DNA from: JBBSHJ01 sp038253135
GTDB taxonomy: Bacteria > Actinomycetota > Actinomycetes > Mycobacteriales > QHCD01
Direction: 5' to 3'
DNA: 37,579 nucleotides
NCBI GenBank assembly: GCA_038253135.1
Contig: JBBSHJ010000025.1
Span: 1-37,579 of the forward strand
Positions 14,803 to 23,856 of the stretch are shown here, in pieces. Positions within the stretch are counted from its first letter, which is position 1; each line of letters begins with the position of its first letter. Below the pieces are notes generated by a model. That model searched no databases, had not been told where the DNA came from, and saw only the letters and a program-made list of their open reading frames with translations. The position numbers and the translations under genes are program-made.

Positions 14803-15393
14803 CTAGCGCCGGAAGGATTCTGCGGCGGCCTGCACCTGTGCCACGTAATCCTGCCACCATTGCTCGTCGCCGAGCGCAGCGTGAGCGATGTCGGCTCGGC
14901 CGTCGATGAGCTCGCGGACGACATCGATGTGGCCGGCATGCCGGAGCGTCTCGCCAACCATCCGGATCAGGATCACCCCGAGCGTCGTTTCACGCCTTTC
15001 CTCGTCCCACCACGGCACCGATCCAGGCTCGTCGAGGTCGAGGCTCTCGATGGTCGCGTCGGCGTGCGCGCAAGCGCGGCGATAGAAGCCGAGGATGTAG
15101 TCGCTCGACTCGTCGGCTCGGGCCCACATGTCGCCGTTGTGCCAGAGCGATCCGTCGTCGTCGCAGGCAAGATGCTCCGGCCCCGGCCGGTCGAAGACCT
15201 CGCCGAGGTAGCCGTATTCCTCACTGCCGAGATGCTTCACCACCCCGAGCAGGTTGGTGCCGGTGGGCGTCATCGGCCGGCGCAGGTCGTAATCGCTCAG
15301 CCCGTCGAGCTTGCCGATGATGCTTTCCCGGGTGCCTCGCAGGCAGCGATGCAGCTCGCCCTTGATCTCCGACACCTGTGTCACCGTGTCCAC
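14803..15393 (-). CDS. DinB/DUF664 family protein
   Basis: A 196-residue four-helix-bundle protein of the DinB-like (DUF664) family. VVKHLGSEEYGYLGEVF holds the first conserved His and ETLRHAGHIDVVRELIDG the paired H..GH of the metal site. Members include thiol-dependent transferases such as mycothiol- or bacillithiol-dependent enzymes, but this member's reaction is unknown. Start: GTG at 15393 with GGAAGGA about 8 nt upstream; an ATG 33 nt further out lacks such a site. It lies just downstream of the decayed VOC gene on the same strand. Confidence 0.83.
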   Translation of the reverse strand: MDTVTQVSEIKGELHRCLRGTRESIIGKLDGLSDYDLRRPMTPTGTNLLGVVKHLGSEEYGYLGEVFDRPGPEHLACDDDGSLWHNGDMWARADESSDYILGFYRRACAHADATIESLDLDEPGSVPWWDEERRETTLGVILIRMVGETLRHAGHIDVVRELIDGRADIAHAALGDEQWWQDYVAQVQAAAESFRR

Positions 15394-15444
15394 AATTGCG
15401 TCCTTCCGTCGTACCCACCCAAGCACGAGGCCCTGACAGTCGCC

Positions 15445-15848
15445 TCAGCCGCCCGGTACCGGGCCGAGGAGATCCCACGTGTTGCCCGGCGATATCGCGG
15501 AGGACCGCGACCTCTGCATAGGACTCGATGCGCGGCTCGGTCAGGAATCCACGCCGGCGTCGTTCATCCGTCGGTACGCCGTCCCGAAATCGGCAACGCG
15601 GAGAAAGAACCCGCCCGTCCGGCGAATTGTTTCTCGACCGCGGCGCGCTGATCCTCGCCGTCGGCCCTGGCCAGTAGGATTCCGGTGCTTCCGCCGGGCG
15701 GCCGCACGACCACCCAGCGCTTGGGCCGGCCGTCGTTGGCGCGCGACGGCGAGTCCTCGACCAGGTCGAAGCCGAGGACGTCGACGAAGAAAACAATAGC
15801 CGGGTCGTGATCGTCGACAATCAGCGCGACAAGATCGATCTGCGTCAT
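15445..15848 (-). pseudogene. VOC family gene broken by three single-base frameshifts
   Basis: The gene starts well (MTQIDLVALIVDDHDPAIVF) and runs to GRAGSF, then its frame is lost. Shifting the frame near 15610 restores FFLRVADFGTAYRRMNDAGV. A second shift near 15549 restores FLTEPRIESYAEVAVLRDIA, and a third near 15487 restores NTWDLLGPVPGG and a stop. Joined, they give a normal VOC protein of about 134 residues with the usual C-terminal strand. Two shifts are missing bases and one is an extra base, two of them in runs of G. This could be recent decay or sequencing error. The start overlaps the upstream P-loop gene as ATGA, so the pair was once a coupled unit. Confidence 0.75.
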
Positions 15849-16384
15849 AGAGCGTCCGTCCAGCCGATCACCCTCAGCACCTCGGCGGCTACGTCCTCCG
15901 GGCTCCCGCCGTCGTTGGCGACGATGTGGTCGTCCACGTCGGCGGCGTCGAGGATCGCGGTGAGCTCGACTGCCCGCGCGGCATGCCATGCGCGTTCGCC
16001 CTCCGTGGCCGCGCGGCGGCGTACCCGCTCCTGCAGCGTCACGGCGGGTGCCGCCAGCCGGACGAGGATCGGCACGATTCCGCCGAGCGATTCGGTGTAC
16101 GCCGTGCGTTCGGCCACAGTCTCGACCACGCCGGGCAGCACGAGCGTGCTCATCCCCTCGCCGCGATAGTTGGCGACGACCGAGGCGAGGTTGCGATGCA
16201 TGATGCGCGTGTTGAAGCGGTCGCCGTCCGGCGCGGGCCAGCCGGACCGCAGCGCGTCGAGATCGATCATCGCGCCCGGAATCCCCTTGGCGTCGAGGAG
16301 ATCACCGATGGCATAAGCGATCGTGGTCTTGCCGGCGCCGACGCTGCCGTTGAGCACCACGGCTCTGGGCGCACTCGAGGTCAT
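15845..16384 (-). CDS. P-loop kinase-like AAA protein, copy 1
   Basis: A 179-residue P-loop protein of the small-molecule-kinase type (AAA_33/adenylate-kinase-like). Walker A is NGSVGAGKTT near residue 13, a Walker-B-like IDLDALR follows around residue 40, and RNLASVVANY and LVLPGVVETV are shared with the neighbouring paralogue. It probably phosphorylates a small molecule, but no substrate is indicated. Start: ATG of MTSSAPRAVV; an upstream extension is possible but contains no family sequence. The stop overlaps the VOC pseudogene by 4 nt. The protein has exactly the same length as copy 2, just upstream. Confidence 0.82.
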   Translation of the reverse strand: MTSSAPRAVVLNGSVGAGKTTIAYAIGDLLDAKGIPGAMIDLDALRSGWPAPDGDRFNTRIMHRNLASVVANYRGEGMSTLVLPGVVETVAERTAYTESLGGIVPILVRLAAPAVTLQERVRRRAATEGERAWHAARAVELTAILDAADVDDHIVANDGGSPEDVAAEVLRVIGWTDAL

Positions 16385-16530
16385 GTCGCAGAACCTATCT
16401 GGGCCGGCCATCACTGCCTCCGGGCGTCCACGCGTGCGATTCAGCACGTCCGCGGCCGCGCCGCGTCCGTCGCGGTTGATCGACTACTTTCTTGAGGTCC
16501 TCACGGCGGGTCGTCGGCAATTCTGGCCAA

Positions 16531-17070
16531 TCAACGGGGATGGTCGGGCGCGCTCAGATCGGCAGGGCGGGCGGGCCAGTCGGCAAAATCCTCCCGATCG
16601 AGCCGCTCGGCGCAGTGCACCGCGGCGGCCTGCCTCTCGAGATATTCCCGGGTGAATCCGGTGATCCCGCCCGGGGTGCCGACCCCGAGCAGGCGCCCAC
16701 GCCGGAGGATTCGATCGCGCAGCGTCTCGGGCGCAGCCTCCAGCCGGCACAGGGTGAGGCGCGCATTCGGTACGGCGTCGCGATAGCGGTCAATGTCCTC
16801 GCGGTTGGATACCACGCCTGAGACGATCAGGCCACGCGCGCCGGCGGCCCGGAAATTCGGCCACATGCTGGCCAGGTTCCGTGCCTGCAGGAGATGGCCG
16901 CCCGGATCGGCGGCGGGGTCCTGCCGCAGATATCCGATATCGTCCAGCTCGACCCGGGCGACCGGAACGCCGGCCGACCGCAGCCGCGCGAAGATCTCGA
17001 AGGCGACGGTCGATTTCCCCACCCCGGCGGCGCCAGACAACCACAGGAAGGGCACCGGCACGTCAGCCAT
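16531..17070 (-). CDS. P-loop kinase-like AAA protein, copy 2
   Basis: A 179-residue P-loop protein that shares with copy 1 the Walker A (SGAAGVGKST), the acidic stretch VELDDIGYLR, the RNLASMWPNF block, GLIVSGVVSNRE and a basic APETLRDRILRR helix that may be the lid. Identity outside these blocks is low, so the duplication is old or the two were acquired separately. Start: ATG of MADVPVPFLW, preceded by a purine-poor leader. Function unknown; a small-molecule kinase is the best guess. The upstream side holds the hairpin repeats that follow topA. Confidence 0.82.
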   Translation of the reverse strand: MADVPVPFLWLSGAAGVGKSTVAFEIFARLRSAGVPVARVELDDIGYLRQDPAADPGGHLLQARNLASMWPNFRAAGARGLIVSGVVSNREDIDRYRDAVPNARLTLCRLEAAPETLRDRILRRGRLLGVGTPGGITGFTREYLERQAAAVHCAERLDREDFADWPARPADLSAPDHPR

Positions 17071-17160
17071 GGCAATAATGCTAGGCGCCGGATCGGCCGG
17101 TTGCGAAAGGGTTTCGCTGTCCGTGGAGCGGGCCGACTGCGGCTGACAACGCCCGGACGG

Positions 17161-17202
17161 TGGGGGAACCGGCCTACCGGAACCGCCGTACGACTTACCC
17201 CA
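17161..17202. repeat. Hairpin repeat, copy A
   Basis: This 40-bp unit (core 17162-17201) matches copy B (17225-17264) at 38 of 40 positions. Its ends are inverted (TGGGGGAA with TTACCCCA, one mismatch), so each copy can form its own hairpin. It lies downstream of topA and upstream of P-loop copy 2. Confidence 0.75.
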
Positions 17203-17219
17203 CCCCCACCCCCAAACCC
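17198..17219 (-). other. G-quadruplex motif between two hairpin repeats
   Basis: The minus strand reads GGG, TTT, GGGGG, T, GGGGG, T, GGGG: four G-runs of at least three with loops of one to three bases, a textbook intramolecular quadruplex pattern. It would be present in the 3' end of a topA transcript and on the displaced DNA strand. It sits exactly between the two hairpin repeats. Confidence 0.65.
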
Positions 17220-17221
17220 GA

Positions 17222-17267
17222 TGCGGGGGAACCGGCCTACCGGAACCGCGGTACGACTTCCCCCGCA
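17222..17267. repeat. Hairpin repeat, copy B
   Basis: Second copy of the unit at 17161-17202. The ends TGCGGGGGAA (17222-17231) and TTCCCCCGCA (17258-17267) are a perfect 10-bp inverted pair, with CCGG...CCGG pairing possible inside. It begins about 40 bp after the topA stop codon and may serve as its terminator, although no U-tract follows. Confidence 0.75.
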
Positions 17268-17307
17268 GGGGCGGCATCGGACCGCCCGATACATGGCCGC
17301 GGCGCGG

Positions 17308-20100
<2,793 letters not shown>

Positions 20101-20207
20101 TGATCTCCTGGTCCTGAACGTGCCGTCGTGGCCGCCGGGGATCGCAGGCGAGCCGTCCGCGAGCGTACGACAGGTCGCGACCCGACGTGGTATCGGCCGG
20201 TTTGCGA

Positions 20208-20281
20208 GGGCACCGCCGACGCACTCCTTCCCGCGGAGGCGGCAGGGGCACCGCCGACGCACTCCTTCCCGCGGAGGCGGC
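20208..20281. repeat. Tandem 36-bp perfect repeat upstream of topA
   Basis: The 36-bp unit beginning GGGCACCGCCGACGCACTCC occurs at 20208-20243 and again at 20246-20281 without a mismatch (38-bp period). It lies 108-181 bp upstream of the topA start codon, between topA and the upstream unknown gene. On the topA strand each copy contains GGAAGGAG. A regulatory role for topA is possible but unproven. Confidence 0.8.
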
Positions 20282-20330
20282 CGGTGGCAGAGCTACGCCG
20301 CGGGGTGGCCGCGAGCTGCCGGTCCGCGGG

Positions 20331-20978
20331 TCAGCGCCCGACCGGCCATCCGAGCGCGGACGGAGGCGCGGCACCGACGTACTCCCGGAGGTGGCGAAGC
20401 GCCCGGCGGCTGGTGATCCGGAGTCCGGGACCGTCGGTGCGCGGGCCGACGTACGCCGTCGGCAGGCCGAGCGCCGCGAGCGCGGCCTGCAGACGGGTCA
20501 TGCCTGCCGGGTCCAGGCCGGGCCCGTGCGGGTCGGCAACCCCGAGCAGGTAACCGTGCGGGCCGACCGAGCCGGCGGCGAGGACCCACAGCCGCAGCGA
20601 GGCACCGCTCAGCGCGAGCACGGCCGGCGGCCGCTGGCTGGCTCCGACCCGCCACTGCCGCGCCAGTGGTTGGAGCGCGGCGGTGAAGTCGGTGCGGACG
20701 GTCAGGGCACCCGCCGGAGGTTCTGCCGCGACGTCGGATCGCGATTCTGTCGGCGCCACCTCGCCGCCGACCCCGCGCGTGGCGAACTCCGCGAGCAGCA
20801 GGTCCGCACGCCACCGGCCGGGGACGATCAGCGAGAGCCGGGTCACCTTGTCGGCGTGGCCGGCCGAGGCCTGGTCATCACGGGTGACGAGCCGGCCGCC
20901 GGCGCACAGCACGCCCGCGAGATCGGCGATCTCGGGGCCCGCGTAACCCGCGGTGAGGAAGGAAAGCTGCTCGCTCAC
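20331..20978 (-). CDS. Conserved actinobacterial protein of unknown function between hppA and topA
   Basis: A 215-residue protein beginning VSEQLSFLTA. Readable blocks are LAGVLCAGGRLVTRD, TRLSLIVPGRWRADLLLAEF, LTVRTDFTAALQPLARQW, LRLWVLAAGSVGPHGYLLGV and GLRITSRRALRHLREYVG. No catalytic motif, membrane segment or signal peptide is seen. I recall similar proteins in the same place in other actinomycetes but know of no function. The GTG start lies 10 nt after the hppA stop, so it is almost certainly co-transcribed with hppA. The C-terminal arrangement (ITSRRALRHL) suggests a compact mixed fold. Confidence 0.7.
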   Translation of the reverse strand: MSEQLSFLTAGYAGPEIADLAGVLCAGGRLVTRDDQASAGHADKVTRLSLIVPGRWRADLLLAEFATRGVGGEVAPTESRSDVAAEPPAGALTVRTDFTAALQPLARQWRVGASQRPPAVLALSGASLRLWVLAAGSVGPHGYLLGVADPHGPGLDPAGMTRLQAALAALGLPTAYVGPRTDGPGLRITSRRALRHLREYVGAAPPSALGWPVGR

Positions 20979-20988
20979 CCCGTCAACG

Positions 20989-23445
20989 CTACGAGGTCGA
21001 CGGCGGCGGCGCCGAGTGCTCGTGCGGCGCGCCGTCCGGGGCGTCGTACGCCGTCCCGTTGTGGCGCTGGCGCGCGGTGCTGGGGCCGACCGCGACCGGC
21101 GCCGTGGTGACCGCGGCCGGCGTTCCGGCACCGCCGGGCGGTTCCGCGTCCAGGCCGGCGCCTCGGCGCTTGGAGACGACGATCGCGCCGGCGACGATCC
21201 CCAGCGCGGTGACCGCGAGGATGATCCGCAGTGGGGCGTTGGCGCTGTCGCCGACGGACAGCTTGACGATCGCCGGCGCGACGAGCACTGCGACGAGATT
21301 CATGACCTTGATCAGCGGGTTCAGCGACGGGCCGGCGGTGTCCTTGAAGGGGTCGCCGACGGTGTCACCGATGATCGTGGCCCCGTGCGCCTCGCTGCCC
21401 TTGCCGCCGTACGCACCGTCCTCGACGAGCTTCTTGGCGTTGTCCCAGGCACCACCGGAGTTGGCGAGGAAGATCGCCATCAGCACGCCCGCACCGATCG
21501 CTCCGGCGAGGTAGCCGGCGAGCGGCCCCACGCCGAGCAGGAAACCGACGATGACGGGCCCGAGCACGGCCAGCAGGCCGGGGGTGGCGAGCTCCCGCAG
21601 CGAGTCACGGGTGCAGATGTCCACGACGCGGCCGTACTCCGGCTTCTGCGTCCCGTCCATGATCCCGGGGTGGTTGTGGAACTGCTCGCGGACCTCGAAG
21701 ACGACCCGGCCGGCGGCGCGGGAGACCGCGCTGATGGCCAGCCCGGAGAACAGGAAGACGGCCGCCCCGCCGATAATCACGCCGACCAGGTTGTTGGGGT
21801 GGGACAGGTCGAGACTGAAGGACAGCTGGGTCAGCCGGCCGGGGTGGCCCTGGTTGGTGATCTTGTCCAGGGCGGTCCGCACGGCGGTGTTGAAGGAACC
21901 GAAGAGCGCGGTGGCCGCGAGTACGGCGGTCGCGATGGCGATGCCCTTGGTGATGGCCTTGGTGGTGTTGCCCACCGCGTCGAGGTCGGTGAGGATCTGC
22001 GCGCCGCGCTCGTCGATGTCGCCGGACATCTCGGCGATGCCCTGGGCGTTGTCGCTGATCGGGCCGAAGGTGTCCATCGAGACGATCACGCCGGCGGTGG
22101 TGAGCAGGCCGCAGCCGGAGAGGGCGACGGCGAAGAGCGAGACCGCGATCGAGCCGCTGCCGAGCAGGAAGACGACGAAGACGCCGGCGGCAAGGAGCAG
22201 CGCGGAGTAGACCGCCGACTCGAGGCCGAGCGAGATGCCGGACAGGATGACGGTGGCCGGTCCCGTCCGCGAGCTGGCCGCGACGTCCTTGGTCGGCTTG
22301 CGCGCGGTGTCGGTGAAGTAGCCGGTGAGCTGCTGGATCGCAGCCGCGATCGCGATACCGATGAGGACCGCGAGGAAGGCGATGACGGCGGGGTTGCCCT
22401 TGGGGTTGTCGGCGGTGCTGCCCAGCGAGCCGAAGGAACTCGGCAGGTAGGTGAAGGCCGCGATCGCGACCAGGGCAAGGGAGACGGCGGCCGAGAGGAA
22501 GAAGCCGCGGTTGATCGGGACCAGGCCGCTGCGGTCGGACTCCCGCAGCTTGGTGGTGAGGATCCCGACGACCGAGCTGATGACGCCGGCGCCGGCGATG
22601 ACCAGCGGGAAGACCAGACCCTTCGCGCCGAAGGCGACGTGGCCGAGGATCAGCGCCGCGACGAGCGTCACGGCGTACGACTCGAACAGGTCCGCGGCCA
22701 TGCCGGCGCAGTCACCCACGTTGTCGCCCACGTTGTCGGCGATCGTCGCCGGGTTGCGTGGGTCATCCTCGGGAATGCCGGCCTCGACCTTGCCGACCAG
22801 GTCCGCGCCGACGTCGGCGGCCTTGGTGAAGATGCCGCCCCCGACCCGCATGAACATGGCCAGCAGCGCGCCGCCGAATCCGAAGCCCTCCAGCACGGTG
22901 GGTGCGTGCTGGTTGAAGATGAGGAGTACGACGGCGGAGCCGAGCAGCCCGAGGCCGATCGTGATCATCCCGACGATGCCGCCGGTGCGGAACGCGATCT
23001 GGAAGCCGCGGACGGCGCCGGAGTCGCGCGCTGCGGCCGCGACGCGCACGTTGGAGCGGGTGGCAAAGGTCATGCCGATGAAGCCGACGGCCGCCGAGAA
23101 GGACGCGCCGACCACGAAGAACAGCGCCCGCCCGATCCGCACCGCCCACCCGCCGTCGTTGACCGGCAGCAGCAGCAGGACGACGAAGACGATCGCCGCG
23201 AAGAGGATCAGCGTCCGGAACTGCCGGTTGAGGAACGCGCGCGCGCCCTCCTGCACCGCCTGCGCGATCTCCTGCATCCGCGGCGTGCCCTGGGGCGTCT
23301 TCATGACCTGACGGGTCAGGTAGACGGCGAAGCCGAGCGCGGCGAGCGCGACCAGCAGCAGCACCGACACGAGGGCATAGTCGCCGCCGCCGATCGAGCC
23401 GGCATCGGCCAGCGTGCGACCTGCCTCGAGGTGCGGCCGGGTCAT
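20989..23445 (-). CDS. hppA: Membrane H+-translocating pyrophosphatase, K+-independent type
   Basis: An 818-residue integral membrane protein of about 16 hydrophobic helices that hydrolyses pyrophosphate and pumps protons across the cytoplasmic membrane. The substrate site is present: GGGIFTKAADVGADLVGKVE, then IPEDDPRNPATIADNVGDNV and GDCAGMAADLFESY; the second half of the site is in DTVGDPFKDTAGPSLNPLIK. Lys496 in GNTTKAITKG is the residue that marks the K+-independent class (K+-dependent enzymes have Ala there). The ATG start has GGGAGG 5 nt upstream. It heads a small operon with the unknown gene at 20331. Its 5' side holds the 17-bp iterons. Confidence 0.97.
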   Translation of the reverse strand: MTRPHLEAGRTLADAGSIGGGDYALVSVLLLVALAALGFAVYLTRQVMKTPQGTPRMQEIAQAVQEGARAFLNRQFRTLILFAAIVFVVLLLLPVNDGGWAVRIGRALFFVVGASFSAAVGFIGMTFATRSNVRVAAAARDSGAVRGFQIAFRTGGIVGMITIGLGLLGSAVVLLIFNQHAPTVLEGFGFGGALLAMFMRVGGGIFTKAADVGADLVGKVEAGIPEDDPRNPATIADNVGDNVGDCAGMAADLFESYAVTLVAALILGHVAFGAKGLVFPLVIAGAGVISSVVGILTTKLRESDRSGLVPINRGFFLSAAVSLALVAIAAFTYLPSSFGSLGSTADNPKGNPAVIAFLAVLIGIAIAAAIQQLTGYFTDTARKPTKDVAASSRTGPATVILSGISLGLESAVYSALLLAAGVFVVFLLGSGSIAVSLFAVALSGCGLLTTAGVIVSMDTFGPISDNAQGIAEMSGDIDERGAQILTDLDAVGNTTKAITKGIAIATAVLAATALFGSFNTAVRTALDKITNQGHPGRLTQLSFSLDLSHPNNLVGVIIGGAAVFLFSGLAISAVSRAAGRVVFEVREQFHNHPGIMDGTQKPEYGRVVDICTRDSLRELATPGLLAVLGPVIVGFLLGVGPLAGYLAGAIGAGVLMAIFLANSGGAWDNAKKLVEDGAYGGKGSEAHGATIIGDTVGDPFKDTAGPSLNPLIKVMNLVAVLVAPAIVKLSVGDSANAPLRIILAVTALGIVAGAIVVSKRRGAGLDAEPPGGAGTPAAVTTAPVAVGPSTARQRHNGTAYDAPDGAPHEHSAPPPSTS

Positions 23446-23514
23446 GAGTCCTCCCAGGGATCACCCAGTTGCGAGTTGAGCGCTCATCGCGACGTTGCCT
23501 GGTGAGGCAGTGCC

Positions 23515-23582
23515 GCATCAGGACCAGCGCCACGTCAGGACCAGCGCCACGTCAGGACCAGCGCCGCATCAGGAACAGTGCC
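23515..23582. repeat. Four tandem 17-bp iterons upstream of hppA
   Basis: Units start at 23515, 23532, 23549 and 23566. Units 2 and 3 are identical (ACGTCAGGACCAGCGCC), unit 1 differs at the first bases (GCATCAGG...) and unit 4 at four positions (GCATCAGGAACAGTGCC). There are no spacers, so this is not a CRISPR. They lie 70-137 bp before the hppA ATG. They could be protein-binding iterons or slippage products. Confidence 0.8.
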
Positions 23583-23777
23583 GGGTCGGCCGGGATCGCG
23601 GCGTACCGGTGCTGCACCGCCCAGGAACGAGCGCACGGGCCGAACGGCCGGCGGAGTACGCCGCTTGGCCGAACGGGCCACGCGGCGGGAGTCTATGGGA
23701 ATCCGCCGGGCTTGTGGTGCCCGGGCCGAAATCTCGACCTTCCGCACGTGTCGCCGCGCCGACCGCGAGTGGGGTGC

Positions 23778-23802
23778 ATCGTGCACCGATTCGGTGCACG
23801 AT
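23778..23802. promoter_or_regulatory. Perfect hyphenated palindrome upstream of the helicase gene
   Basis: ATCGTGCACCG (23778-23788), ATT, and CGGTGCACGAT (23792-23802) are exact inverted arms of 11 bp. The element is 54 bp before the helicase start codon. The symmetry fits a dimeric regulator's operator; it is not the actinobacterial LexA box. A hairpin is also possible, but no U-tract follows. Confidence 0.6.
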
Positions 23803-23856
23803 CCGTCCAGTCCCGTGCCGAGAGCGTGCGTCGGCAGCCCGTGCGAGAGTGACCCT

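Larger units (their letters stand above)
23446..23856. other. Divergent intergenic region between hppA and the helicase gene
   Basis: About 410 bp without a credible gene; the open frames are fragments of repeated sequence. It contains four 17-bp iterons near the hppA side and a perfect 25-bp hyphenated palindrome near the helicase side, listed separately. I found no clear promoter hexamers. Confidence 0.6.

Noticed and set aside
11867..17070. Genomic island brought by phage or transposon
   Set aside because: The block is accessory in content, but I found no integrase, transposase, att-like repeat at a tRNA, or base-composition break. The only tRNA (1923-1998) is not at its edge.
20953..23505. 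An 850-codon plus-strand frame opposite hppA
   Set aside because: Asp/Glu/Arg-rich low complexity, typical of the antisense of a membrane protein gene with GC-rich third positions. No motif or start signal.
23515..23582. CRISPR array
   Set aside because: The four units are contiguous 17-bp repeats with no spacers, and no cas gene is near.
23446..23856. Upstream extension of the helicase frame to 23578 as coding
   Set aside because: The added residues are low-complexity, cross the iteron and the palindrome, and do not resemble the family. The GTG at 23857 precedes the first conserved region.
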